Positions 7,939 through 16,025 of a DNA stretch of 64,000 nt are shown in pieces. How positions within the stretch are numbered: position 1 is the stretch's first letter; each line of letters begins with the position of its first letter. The DNA is from Rothia santali (GTDB lineage: Bacteria > Actinomycetota > Actinomycetes > Actinomycetales > Micrococcaceae), in NCBI RefSeq assembly GCF_024199905.1, contig NZ_JANAFB010000005.1:43524-107523 (forward strand), written 5' to 3'. The notes below the pieces were generated by a model that saw only the letters and a program-made list of their open reading frames with translations, made no database searches and was not told the DNA's origin. The translations under genes and the position numbers were made by a program.

Positions 7939-9111
7939 TCAGCCCCCGGAGATGTCCAGCTCGGCGTCGACGAGGCCGAGGCGCTCGGCGTCGTCGATGG
8001 TCCGGGAGTCCAGCCAGCCCTGCGGGAGGTGCGGGCGCTTGGGCGAGCCGGCGCGGCCGCGCGGGCCCTCCACCGCGGCCCCGGGGTACGGCAGGCTGAG
8101 GTCCAGCTCGCCGAGCAGCTCGCGGAAGGTGGCCAGGTCCGGGACCTGGGCCATGCGGGCGCGCAGCTCGCCGCCCACGGGGTAGCCCTTGAAGTACCAG
8201 GCGATGTGCTTGCGGATCTCGCGGACGCCGCGGTGCTCGTCGCCGAAGGTCTCCACGAGCATCTCCGCGTGCCGGTAGATGATCTCGGCCACGCGGGCGA
8301 CGCCGGGGCGGAAGCGGTCCGCGCGCCCCTCGAACGCGGCCTGCAGGTCCCCGAACAGCCACGGCCGGCCCTGGCAGCCGCGGCCGATCACGACGCCGTC
8401 GACCCCGGTCTGCTCGACCATCCGGGCCGCGTCCTCCGCGGACCAGATGTCGCCGTTGCCGAGGACCGGCACGTCCGGGATCGCCTCGCGCAGCTCGGCG
8501 ATCGCGTCCCAGTCGGCCTGACCGGAGTAGTGCTGGGCCGCGGTGCGCCCGTGCAGGGCGATCGCGGCCACCCCGTGGTCCCGCGCGGTCTTGGCCGCGT
8601 CGAGGAAGGTGATGTGCTCGTCGTCGATGCCCTTGCGCATCTTGACCGTGACCGGGATGTCCGCGCGCGCGGCCTCCCGCACGGCGGTGCCCACGATGGC
8701 CTCGAACAGGTCCGTCTTCCACGGCAGGGCCGAGCCGCCGCCGTTCTTGGTGACCTTGGGGACGGGGCAGCCGAAGTTCAGGTCGATGTGGTCCGCGCGG
8801 CCCTCCTCCGCGACCATCCGCACGGCCTTGCCGACGTTGACGGCGTCGACGCCGTAGATCTGGATCGAGCGGATCCGCTCGTCCGGGTCGTGGTCGATGA
8901 TGCGCAGCGACTCCGGGCGGCGCTCGACCAGCGCGCGGGCGGTGACCATCTCGGTCACGTACAGTCCCCCGCCGTACTCGCGGCACAGCCGGCGGAAGGC
9001 CTTGTTGGTCACGCCCGCCATGGGGGCGAGGACCACCGGCACGTCGACGGTGAGGGGGCCGAGGCGCAGGGGCGGCAGGGACAGCTGGGCGGGGGTGGTC
9101 GAGGTCGTCAC
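7939..9111 (-). CDS. dusB: tRNA-dihydrouridine synthase (DusB type)
   Basis: FMN-dependent reductase that makes dihydrouridine in tRNA D loops. The TIM barrel starts VVLAPMAGVTNKAFRRL. The catalytic cysteine is C115 in DLNFGCPVPKV, followed by GGGSAL. FMN-phosphate contacts are in VLGNGDIWS and VVIGRGCQGRPWLF. The 390-aa length and C-terminal helical tRNA-binding domain (HIAWYFKG) fit DusB. The start is GTG at 9111. The last ~40 residues after the helical domain are Pro/Arg rich and specific to this group. Confidence 0.93.
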   Translation of the reverse strand: MTTSTTPAQLSLPPLRLGPLTVDVPVVLAPMAGVTNKAFRRLCREYGGGLYVTEMVTARALVERRPESLRIIDHDPDERIRSIQIYGVDAVNVGKAVRMVAEEGRADHIDLNFGCPVPKVTKNGGGSALPWKTDLFEAIVGTAVREAARADIPVTVKMRKGIDDEHITFLDAAKTARDHGVAAIALHGRTAAQHYSGQADWDAIAELREAIPDVPVLGNGDIWSAEDAARMVEQTGVDGVVIGRGCQGRPWLFGDLQAAFEGRADRFRPGVARVAEIIYRHAEMLVETFGDEHRGVREIRKHIAWYFKGYPVGGELRARMAQVPDLATFRELLGELDLSLPYPGAAVEGPRGRAGSPKRPHLPQGWLDSRTIDDAERLGLVDAELDISGG

Positions 9112-9184
9112 CGGGCGATTGTCTCACACGCCCGGGCGGGCGGCGCGGGGTCCGTGGGCGATCTCACCGGGGCCGGGCGGGCCC

Positions 9185-9613
9185 TCAGTCGGCGAGGTCC
9201 GCGACCGCCGCCTCCCAGCGCCGGCGCAGCTCCGCCTCGTCCGCGGCGACCCGGCGCAGCTCCACCACGGGCCCGGTGCCCGCCCGGCCCGTGCGGGCGG
9301 AACCGGACGCCCGGCCCGATCCGGAGGCCCCGCCCGGCCCGGCAACGCCACTCGGCCCGGCGGCGTCGGGCCCGGCCGCGAGCAGCCCCTCCCGCCGCCA
9401 GTGCGGCTCCGCCTCCGCCGCGTGCCCGGGGATCGCTCCCCCGGCGTTGACCACGCGCCACCAGGCGACGTTGGAGCCCCACAGGGAGAGCACGCGGCCG
9501 ACGGTGCGCGGGCTCTCCCCGCAGATCCGCCCCAGCGTCCCGTAGGTCGCCGCGCGGCCCTCCGGGATGCACTCCACCGCGCGCAGCACCCTCTCGATCC
9601 GCACGTCCTCCAT
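9185..9613 (-). CDS. Alkyltransferase-like (ATL) DNA-binding protein
   Basis: A 142-aa relative of O6-methylguanine-DNA methyltransferase that lacks the acceptor cysteine. The DNA-binding helix-turn-helix is seen in GRAATYGTLGRICGESPRTVGRVL. The usual PCHRV motif reads AWWRV here, so Trp replaces Cys, as in ATL proteins, and Trp also replaces the His. ATLs bind alkylated guanine and are thought to hand it to nucleotide excision repair. After the domain comes a Gly/Ala/Ser-rich linker (~90-115) and a short charged tail. The ATG at 9613 begins right before the domain. It sits between idnD and dusB on the same strand. Confidence 0.85.
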   Translation of the reverse strand: MEDVRIERVLRAVECIPEGRAATYGTLGRICGESPRTVGRVLSLWGSNVAWWRVVNAGGAIPGHAAEAEPHWRREGLLAAGPDAAGPSGVAGPGGASGSGRASGSARTGRAGTGPVVELRRVAADEAELRRRWEAAVADLAD

Positions 9614-9642
9614 GCCGTGTGGCCCCCTCCCCGCTCGAGTCG

Positions 9643-10707
9643 TCAGAAGCGTAGCAGGACCTTGCAGGAGTCCTCGGCGCGGCGGGCCGTCTCGAAGGCC
9701 TCCCGGGCGTCGTCGAGGTCCATCACGTGGGAGACGATCGGCCCGGTGCGCAGCGAGCCGTCCGCGAGCGCGGCCAGCGCCTCGTCGATCTCGTCGTTGA
9801 ACCGGAAGCAGCCGAGCAGCTCCAGCTCGCGCGCGATCGCGATCGAGAGGTCCACCGGCTGCTGGCCCGGGGGCAGCAGGCCCACCATGAGCACGCGCCC
9901 GCCCCGCGCGGCGCCCCGCAGCGCGGAGTCGGTCCCCTGCCAGCTCCCGCTGGACTCGAAGACCACGTCCGCCTGGACCTCGGCGATCTCCGCGGCGTCG
10001 GGCCGGTGCAGCGTGCCCTCCGCGCCGAGCTCCCGGGCCCGCTCCAGCGCGCTCTCGTGCAGGTCGACGGCGGTGATGCGGGCCGCGCCCGCCCGGGCGG
10101 CCGCGGCGATGATGAGCGACCCGATGGGTCCGCACCCAATCACCAGCACCTCCCGGCCCCGCAGGTCCCCCGCCCGGGAGACCGCGTGCAGCGCGACGCC
10201 GGCGGGCTCGGCCAGCGCCGCCTCGCGCAGGCCGAGTCCCTCGGGCAGCGGGCGCAGCATCCGCGTCTCCAGCACCGCCAGGCGGCTGAAGGCCCCCTCG
10301 GTGTGCGGGTCGTGGGCGGCGGAGCCGAGGTAGGTGCAGCGCGGCGAGAGGTTGGGCCGCTCCGCCGGGTAGCGGGTCCTGCCGTCGTCCCCGGGGGTCG
10401 CGGGGTGGACCGCGACGGGCGTGCCCGCGGCCGGCCCGGAGCCGTCGGCGGCGGCCTCCTCCACGGTCCCCACGACCTCGTGCCCCAGGGTCATCGGGTG
10501 GCGCAGGATCGAGGCGCCGGCCGCCCCGTGCAGCCAGTAGTGCAGGTCGGTCCCGCAGACCCCGCCGTAGGCGACCCGGATCAGGGCCTGGTCGGGCCGG
10601 CGCGGCGGGAGCTCGATCTCGGCGAGCTCGAGCCGCTGCCCGCCGCCCTCCTCCGGGACGGCCCGCAGGGCCCGGGTGGTCAGGTTCTCTCGGTTCTCAG
10701 ACGACAC
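9643..10707 (-). CDS. idnD: L-idonate 5-dehydrogenase-like zinc dehydrogenase
   Basis: Medium-chain zinc-dependent dehydrogenase (354 aa), best matched to L-idonate 5-dehydrogenase, which oxidises idonate to 5-ketogluconate. The catalytic zinc region reads GGVCGTDLHYWLHG and LGHEVVG, a combination typical of IdnD. The Rossmann fold has VIGCGPIGSL. The structural-zinc loop is degenerate, as only one Cys (SPRCTYLG) is left of the usual four. GTG 10707 overlaps the end of the gluconate dehydrogenase gene by 11 bp, so the two are translated together and catalyse consecutive steps. Confidence 0.85.
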   Translation of the reverse strand: MSSENRENLTTRALRAVPEEGGGQRLELAEIELPPRRPDQALIRVAYGGVCGTDLHYWLHGAAGASILRHPMTLGHEVVGTVEEAAADGSGPAAGTPVAVHPATPGDDGRTRYPAERPNLSPRCTYLGSAAHDPHTEGAFSRLAVLETRMLRPLPEGLGLREAALAEPAGVALHAVSRAGDLRGREVLVIGCGPIGSLIIAAAARAGAARITAVDLHESALERARELGAEGTLHRPDAAEIAEVQADVVFESSGSWQGTDSALRGAARGGRVLMVGLLPPGQQPVDLSIAIARELELLGCFRFNDEIDEALAALADGSLRTGPIVSHVMDLDDAREAFETARRAEDSCKVLLRF

Positions 10708-11461
10708 TGGTCATCCCTCCGTCCACGTACAGGGTCTGCCCGGTGATGAAGTCGCTCGCGGAGCTGGCCAGGAACACGACGGCCCCGGACAGGTCCTCGA
10801 GCTGCCCCCAGCGGCCGGCCGGCGTGCGGGAGGTCACCCACGCGCTGAACTCCTCGTCCTCCACGAGCGGCCGGGTCAGCTCGGTCGCGAAGTACCCGGG
10901 GGCGATCGCGTTGACCTGGACGCCGTGCGGGCTGAGGTCCGCGCACAGGCCCTGGGACAGCATGACGACGCCGCCCTTGGTCGCGCAGTACGGCGCGATG
11001 CCCGGCCGGGCCAGCCGCGACTGCACCGAGCCGATGCTGATGATCTTCCCCGACCCGCGCGCCGTCATCCCCGGTGCCACGGCCCGGGAGATCAGGAAGG
11101 CGCTGGTCAGGTTGGTGGCCAGCAGCTGCTCCCAGTCGGCCACGCTGAACTCGTGGATGGGGGCGCGCTTCTGCATGCCGGCGTTGTTGACGAGGATGTC
11201 CGGGGTGCCCCAGCGCTCCTCGAGCTCGGCGATGCCCGCGCCCACCTGGCCCTCGTCGGTGACGTCGAAGGCCAGGCCGAGCGTCGTCGCGCCCGTGGCC
11301 TCGGCGATCTCCCGGGCCGTGGAGCGGGCGGTCTCGGGCGTGCGGCCGTGGACGACGACGCGCGCGCCCGCCTCGGCCAGCGCCGTGGCGAGCCCGCGGC
11401 CGATGCCCCGGCTCGATCCGGTGACCAGCGCCGTCCGGCCGGTCAGGTCGAAGATGGTCAT
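10697..11461 (-). CDS. idnO: SDR-family gluconate 5-dehydrogenase
   Basis: Classical short-chain dehydrogenase (254 aa) likely interconverting 5-ketogluconate and D-gluconate, the step after IdnD. Visible are TGSSRGIG (cofactor loop), VNNAG, the catalytic Ser in ISIGSVQS, and YCATKGG (Tyr/Lys pair). The C-terminus ITGQTLYVDGG is typical. GRT near the second strand suggests NADPH tolerance, but this is not decisive. ATG 11461 has AGGAGA seven bases upstream. It is packed between the transporter (20 bp) and idnD (overlap). Confidence 0.88.
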   Translation of the reverse strand: MTIFDLTGRTALVTGSSRGIGRGLATALAEAGARVVVHGRTPETARSTAREIAEATGATTLGLAFDVTDEGQVGAGIAELEERWGTPDILVNNAGMQKRAPIHEFSVADWEQLLATNLTSAFLISRAVAPGMTARGSGKIISIGSVQSRLARPGIAPYCATKGGVVMLSQGLCADLSPHGVQVNAIAPGYFATELTRPLVEDEEFSAWVTSRTPAGRWGQLEDLSGAVVFLASSASDFITGQTLYVDGGMTSVV

Positions 11462-11480
11462 GGACGGTCTCCTGTGTTCT

Positions 11481-12887
11481 CTAGGGTGTGTCGGTGGGCT
11501 GGGTGCGGGGCGCGGCCTCGGCGGTCGGGGCGCTCGCGGCGCGGGCGTCGTCGAGCACCGTCAGGTCCCGGCCCCGGGTCTCGGGGACGCGGAACGTCGT
11601 GGCGAGCGTGATCAGCGCGAGCAGCAGCGTGTAGGCGGCCAGGGGGATCCACGAGCCGTCGAAGGCCTTGATCAGGCTCGCGCCCACGACGCCGGCCAGC
11701 CCGCCGGCCAGCACCGCGGAGACCTCCCGGGACATCGCGACGCCCAGGTAGCGGCTGCGGTTGCCGAACAGCCTCGGCAGCAGCGCGCACTGCGGCCCGA
11801 GCATCGTGTTGACCGCGACGCCGATCCCCAGCGCGATGACCGCGATGGTCACGGCCGGGATCCCGAGCGAGAGCAGCCACCAGGCCGGGACCGCCCCGGC
11901 GGCCAGGATCAGCGCCCCGGCCCGGTAGACCGGAACGCGGCCCACGCGGTCGGACAGTGCGCCCGTCAGCGGCACCGAGACCAGCCCGATCAGCGAGCCC
12001 ACGGCCACGGCGAGCGAGCCCACCCACGGGTCCTGGGCCACGGTCCCCGTCGCGTAGGCGACCGCGAGGCCCTGGAAGAGGTAGGAGCCCCCGTTCTCCG
12101 CCATCCGCAGACCCACGCCCTGCAGCACCAGCCGGCCCGAGCGCGTGAACAGCTCGCGCAGCGGCTGGCGCGCCACCTCGTCCCGCGCAGCGAGCTCCGC
12201 GAAGGCCGGGGTCTCCCGCAGCCGGGCGCGGATGTACACCGCCACCACGATGAGCACGACGCTGGAGAGGAACGGCACCCGCCACGCCCACCCCAGCAGC
12301 GTCTCCTCCGGCAGGGCGCCCAGCCCGGCGAAGACCACCGCGGCGAGCAGCGTCCCGCCCTGGATGCCGATGAAGGGCAGCGCGGCGAAGAAGCCGCGGC
12401 GCCGGGCCGGGGCCACCTCGCTCATGAGCACCGTGGCCCCCGCCTGCTCGGCACCGGCCCCGAACCCCTGCGCCAGGCGCATCAGCACCAGCAGGCACGG
12501 GGCGAGCAGTCCCGCCTGCTCGTAGGTGGGCAGGGCCCCGATCAGGGTCGAGGACCCGCCCATCAGCAGGATCGTGACCACCAGGACCGCCTTGCGGCCG
12601 ATCCTGTCCCCCATGACGCCGAAGAACAGCCCGCCCAGGGGCCGCGCCAGGAACCCGACGCCGTAGACCGCGAAGCTCGAGATCAGCCCGGTGGCCGGGT
12701 CCAGCGAGGGGAAGAAGAGCCGGGAGAAGATCAGCGCCGAGGCCAGGCCGTAGAGGGCGAAGTCGTAGTACTCCAGGGCGCTGCCGACGCTCGAGGCCAG
12801 GGTGGCCCGGCGCAGCTGCCCGGTGCGCTCCCGCCCCGGGGGGCGCTCCTCCGGCCGGTCCCGTTCGGTGCTGCTGACGGCGTTCAT
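11481..12887 (-). CDS. MFS transporter, metabolite:H+ symporter (MHS) type
   Basis: Twelve-span inner-membrane symporter of 468 aa. The N-terminus SSVGSALEYYDFALYG and the loop GDRIGRKAVL mark the MHS branch, which imports organic acids (shikimate, ketoglutarate, proline and others). Placed before idnO-idnD, it probably brings in a sugar acid such as idonate or gluconate, although many gluconate carriers belong to the GntP family instead. ATG 12887 has GGAGAGG upstream and is preferred over a frame extending to 12971. A Crp-like site (12933-12948) and an IclR-like palindrome (12985-13000) lie just upstream. Confidence 0.87.
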   Translation of the reverse strand: MNAVSSTERDRPEERPPGRERTGQLRRATLASSVGSALEYYDFALYGLASALIFSRLFFPSLDPATGLISSFAVYGVGFLARPLGGLFFGVMGDRIGRKAVLVVTILLMGGSSTLIGALPTYEQAGLLAPCLLVLMRLAQGFGAGAEQAGATVLMSEVAPARRRGFFAALPFIGIQGGTLLAAVVFAGLGALPEETLLGWAWRVPFLSSVVLIVVAVYIRARLRETPAFAELAARDEVARQPLRELFTRSGRLVLQGVGLRMAENGGSYLFQGLAVAYATGTVAQDPWVGSLAVAVGSLIGLVSVPLTGALSDRVGRVPVYRAGALILAAGAVPAWWLLSLGIPAVTIAVIALGIGVAVNTMLGPQCALLPRLFGNRSRYLGVAMSREVSAVLAGGLAGVVGASLIKAFDGSWIPLAAYTLLLALITLATTFRVPETRGRDLTVLDDARAASAPTAEAAPRTQPTDTP

Positions 12888-12932
12888 CGCGCGCCCCTCT
12901 CCTCGATGGCGGTGTGGACCGCACGAACTCGA

Positions 12933-12948
12933 AGTGATAGGCGTCACG
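12933..12948 (-). promoter_or_regulatory. Candidate Crp/GlxR site before the MHS transporter
   Basis: AGTGATAGGCGTCACG has the GTGA-N6-TCAC core of the Crp/GlxR consensus, 46 bp upstream of the transporter start. A Crp-family regulator is encoded at 51129. The match to the flanking T/A positions is imperfect. Confidence 0.45.
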
Positions 12949-12984
12949 TGCGGGTGAGCACAACGTAACAAGAAGGGGAACGCC

Positions 12985-13000
12985 GTTCAACAGAGTGAAC
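12985..13000. promoter_or_regulatory. Candidate IclR operator 1
   Basis: GTTCA-N6-TGAAC is a perfect inverted repeat in the gap between the IclR gene and the transporter. The same half-sites with the same spacing recur at 15038-15053. Confidence 0.55.
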
Positions 13001-13031
13001 GTAGGGCGGCACGAATGCGGCACGAGCGGGA

Positions 13032-13910
13032 TCATCGGCCCTCGTCACGGGGGCTGCGCAGGGTGTTGGTCAGAGACGAGACCAGGGTGAGGAGCGCCTC
13101 GCCCACCTCGCGGATGCGCTCCGGCGTCGCCTCGGAGGCGAGGATCGAGGCGCCGACGGCCATCGGCGCGTCGGCCGGGTTCCACGGCGCGAGGGGCACG
13201 GCGATCCCGACGATCCCCGGGTGCACGCCCTCCTGGTCGATCGCGTACCCGCGCCCGCGCGCCCGCTGCAGGGACGCCAGCAGGTGGGGCGCGTCCTGGA
13301 CCGAGTGCGGCGTGAGGCGGGGGAAGGCCGAGGGATCCGCGCAGCGGGCGGCGACCTCGGCGTCGTCGAGCTCGGACAGCAGGGCCTGGCCCACCGCGGT
13401 CGACGCCGCCGGGAAGCGGGAGCCGACGCCGGCGGAGAAGCGGAACGGCGCCCGGCCCTCGTGACGGGCCAGGTAGATGACGTCGGAGCCGTCCAGGATC
13501 GCGATCTGCACGACCTCCCGGGCGAGCGAGGGCGAGTCGCCGCACAGGTCGTAGAAGGAGCGCAGCTGGTCGAAGCCGGAGAGGTAGGCGCCGGCCAGGT
13601 CCAGGACGGCGCGGCCTAGGCGGTAGCCGTTCGGGCGCCGGCCGATCAGGTGGGCCTCCTCGAGGGCGACGCAGACCGCGAGCGTCGAGGACTTCGCGGC
13701 GCCCAGGCCCGCGGCCAGCTCGTGCAGCGGCACCTCCCGGCCGGGGGAGGCCGCGAGCAGGGCGAGCAACTGCGCCGCGCGCCCCACGGCCGGGGCTCCC
13801 CCGCCCGACGGCGCGGGCGCGGCGGCCGGCGTCGTCGCGCTCTCCGGCGGCGTCGGCGCGCTTCCCGGCCTCGACGCCGTCGTCGTGCTCTCCGGCCTAG
13901 TAGAACTCAA
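13032..13910 (-). CDS. IclR-family transcriptional regulator
   Basis: Probable local regulator of the sugar-acid cluster, 292 aa. After a Pro/Ser/Thr-rich leader of ~38 residues comes the winged helix (AVGRAAQLLALLAA ... LGAAKSSTLAVCVALEEAHLI). The effector-binding domain includes AAGLGAAK-like and TAVGQALLSELDDAEV segments typical of IclR. The start assigned is TTG at 13910, which overlaps the stop of the upstream dehydrogenase by 14 bp; an internal start nearer the winged helix is possible because the leader is not conserved. Transcribed with the dehydrogenase before it and the transporter after it. Confidence 0.87.
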   Translation of the reverse strand: MSSTRPESTTTASRPGSAPTPPESATTPAAAPAPSGGGAPAVGRAAQLLALLAASPGREVPLHELAAGLGAAKSSTLAVCVALEEAHLIGRRPNGYRLGRAVLDLAGAYLSGFDQLRSFYDLCGDSPSLAREVVQIAILDGSDVIYLARHEGRAPFRFSAGVGSRFPAASTAVGQALLSELDDAEVAARCADPSAFPRLTPHSVQDAPHLLASLQRARGRGYAIDQEGVHPGIVGIAVPLAPWNPADAPMAVGASILASEATPERIREVGEALLTLVSSLTNTLRSPRDEGR

Positions 13911-14988
13911 CGGTGTCCACCACGTTGCGCAGCCGGCCGCCGTCGATGAAGGCCCGCAGGTTCTCGATGAACAGCTCCGTGATCCGCCGCGGCTCGTGCT
14001 CGCTGAGCGCCGCGTTGTGGGGGCTGATCAGCACCTGCGGATGGTTCCAGAGGGGGCTGTCCTGGGGCAGCGGCTCGCGGGCCGTGACGTCGAGGGCGGC
14101 GAATCCCACCGAGCCCGCCTCCAGCGCGCGCACCAGCGCCGGCTCGTCCACCACCGTGCCGCGCCCTACGTTGACCAGGACCGCACCCGGGCGCAGCGCC
14201 CCGAGCAGCTCGGCGCCGACCAGGCCCTCGGTGCTCTCGGTCCCGGGCAGCGTGACGACCAGGGCGTCGACCTCGCCCGCCACCCGCGCGAGGTCCTCCA
14301 GCGGGACCATGGCCTCGACGTGCTCGGCGGGGCGGCCGCTCCGGGAGGCGCCCCAGACGCGCGCCCCCAGGGCGGAGAACTTGGCCGCGGCGGCCCGGCC
14401 GATCCCGCCCATCCCGAGGATCAGGACCGTCATCTCGGACAGCTGGGACATGAGCCAGCGCCGCTGCGGCCAGTTCCGCTCCGCCCGGTCCCGCTCGAGC
14501 CGCGGCAGCCCCTTGGCGCCGGCGAGGACCCCGAACAGGGCGAACTCGGCGAGCGGCTCGCCGTGGATGCCGGCCGAGGTGGTGACGACGACGCGGTCCA
14601 GCTCCTCCCGGTCCAGCCCCGCGGCCTTCAGCTGCGCGCCGCCCCCGGCCGCCATCGTCTGGACCCACCTCAGGCGCGGGTTGGCGCGCACGGTGCGGCG
14701 CAGCTGGGCGGGGTCGGTGTCGGGGATGCCGTAGAGGACGTCGGCGGAGTCCACGAGCTCCTCGAACTCGCGCTGCTGCCGCTCGGACCGCTCGAAGGCC
14801 GGGTCCCCGCCGTGGTCGGCCGGGAAGCGCATCGGCCGGTAGAGGTCCTGACGCCGCAGCACCTCCGCGCGCGGCTCGGACTCCTCGATGAGGCGGCACA
14901 GCTCCTCGTCGACCCAGGAGCCTACGGCCACCCGGACCCTGCCGTCCCCGCCTCCGGGCTCGCCCCGCGTCGTCGCGTCGTCGGTCAT
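13897..14988 (-). CDS. D-isomer-specific 2-hydroxyacid dehydrogenase
   Basis: NAD(P)-dependent enzyme of 363 aa that interconverts 2-keto and D-2-hydroxy acids. The cofactor motif is LGMGGIG (with GASRSGRP after it). The catalytic Arg, Glu and His are seen in VNVGRGTVVDE, AALDVTAREPLP and ISPHNAALS. Its group includes glyoxylate/hydroxypyruvate and 2-ketogluconate reductases; the latter would fit the cluster. ATG 14988 has AGGAACG upstream and is preferred to the GTG at 15021. Divergent from the reductase at 15092, sharing a 100-bp control region with IclR-like repeats. Confidence 0.85.
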   Translation of the reverse strand: MTDDATTRGEPGGGDGRVRVAVGSWVDEELCRLIEESEPRAEVLRRQDLYRPMRFPADHGGDPAFERSERQQREFEELVDSADVLYGIPDTDPAQLRRTVRANPRLRWVQTMAAGGGAQLKAAGLDREELDRVVVTTSAGIHGEPLAEFALFGVLAGAKGLPRLERDRAERNWPQRRWLMSQLSEMTVLILGMGGIGRAAAAKFSALGARVWGASRSGRPAEHVEAMVPLEDLARVAGEVDALVVTLPGTESTEGLVGAELLGALRPGAVLVNVGRGTVVDEPALVRALEAGSVGFAALDVTAREPLPQDSPLWNHPQVLISPHNAALSEHEPRRITELFIENLRAFIDGGRLRNVVDTVEFY

Positions 14989-15037
14989 CGTTCCTGCTTC
15001 CCCTCGTGAGACACCCATCACTGGAAGTGTAGACGCT

Positions 15038-15062
15038 GTTCAGCATTTTGAATATCATTCAA
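15038..15062. promoter_or_regulatory. Candidate IclR operator 2, two overlapping palindromes
   Basis: In the divergent control region GTTCA-N6-TGAAT (15038-15053) overlaps the perfect palindrome TTGAATATCATTCAA (15048-15062). The first matches the element at 12985-13000 in half-site and spacing. Binding here could control both divergent transcripts. Confidence 0.55.
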
Positions 15063-15091
15063 GAAAGAATCCGCTGCAGAAGGGCGCGAGG

Positions 15092-15988
15092 ATGGGTGCT
15101 GCACACGAGGAGACGTCCGCTTCCCCCGCCGTGGGGGTGATCGGCCTGGGCGCCATGGGCTCCCCCATGGCGCGCCGCCTGGCCGGGGCGGGGCGCGGCC
15201 CCGTCATGGTGTCCGCTCGCAGGCCGGAGCAGGCGGAGGACGCCCTCGCCGCCGGCGCCCGCTGGGCGGCGAGTCCGCGCGAGCTCGGCGCCCGGTGCGA
15301 CGTCCTGCTCTCGATGCTCCCCGACCTCCCCCAGCTGCGCTCCGTGCTCGAGGGCCCGGAGGGGTTCCTCGCCGGGGCGGCCGGGCGGGAGGTCCTCGTG
15401 ATCGTCGGCTCGACGTCCTCGCCCACCGGGGTCCGCGAGCTCGCCGAGGATCTGGGCACCCGCGCGCGGGTCGTCGACGCCCCCGTCTCGGGCGGCGTCG
15501 AGGGCGCGGAGGCCGGGAGCCTGTCGATCATGGTGGGCGGCGAAGAGCACGACGCCGCACGGGCCCGGGCCGTGCTCGAGCCCTGCGGGACCGCCGTGCG
15601 GCTGGGCCCGCTCGGCGCGGGCCAGATCGCCAAGGCCTGCAACCAGCTCGTCGTGGGCGCCACGGCGCTGGCGCTCGGCGAGGCCGCGGCCCTGGCCTCC
15701 CGCAGCGGGCTCGACGTCGCCCGGCTCTTCGGCGTGCTGGCGGAGGGCTACGCGGACAGCCGGGTGCTGCGGACCCGGGGCGCGGCGATGGTCGCGGAGG
15801 ACTACCGGCCCGGCGGGATCGCCGCCTACATGGTCAAGGACCTCAACTTCGGGGCCGACGTCGCGGGCGCGGCGGCCGTCAACCCGGCGCTGCTGCCCGT
15901 GCTCCTCGAGTCCTACGAGGAGCTGGTGCGCCGCGGGCTCGGCGACCAGGACCTCAGTGTGACCCGCAGGTACGTCGAGGAGCGCTGA
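15092..15988 (+). CDS. NAD(P)-dependent 3-hydroxyacid dehydrogenase (HIBADH/GarR type)
   Basis: Beta-hydroxyacid dehydrogenase of 298 aa related to tartronate semialdehyde reductase and 3-hydroxyisobutyrate dehydrogenase. The Rossmann motif is GVIGLGAMGSPMA. The substrate-binding motif DAPVSGGVEGAEAGSL and the catalytic lysine in GAGQIAKACNQLVVG are intact. The late helix KDLNFGADVA is also typical. ATG 15092 follows AAGGG-type purines and begins just before the fold. It is divergent from the 2-hydroxyacid dehydrogenase and probably belongs to the same pathway, reducing a semialdehyde formed from the sugar acid. Confidence 0.88.
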   Translation: MGAAHEETSASPAVGVIGLGAMGSPMARRLAGAGRGPVMVSARRPEQAEDALAAGARWAASPRELGARCDVLLSMLPDLPQLRSVLEGPEGFLAGAAGREVLVIVGSTSSPTGVRELAEDLGTRARVVDAPVSGGVEGAEAGSLSIMVGGEEHDAARARAVLEPCGTAVRLGPLGAGQIAKACNQLVVGATALALGEAAALASRSGLDVARLFGVLAEGYADSRVLRTRGAAMVAEDYRPGGIAAYMVKDLNFGADVAGAAAVNPALLPVLLESYEELVRRGLGDQDLSVTRRYVEER

Positions 15989-16025
15989 GCCCGCGGCCCC
16001 GCCGTCTCGCGGTCTCGCGAGGCGC

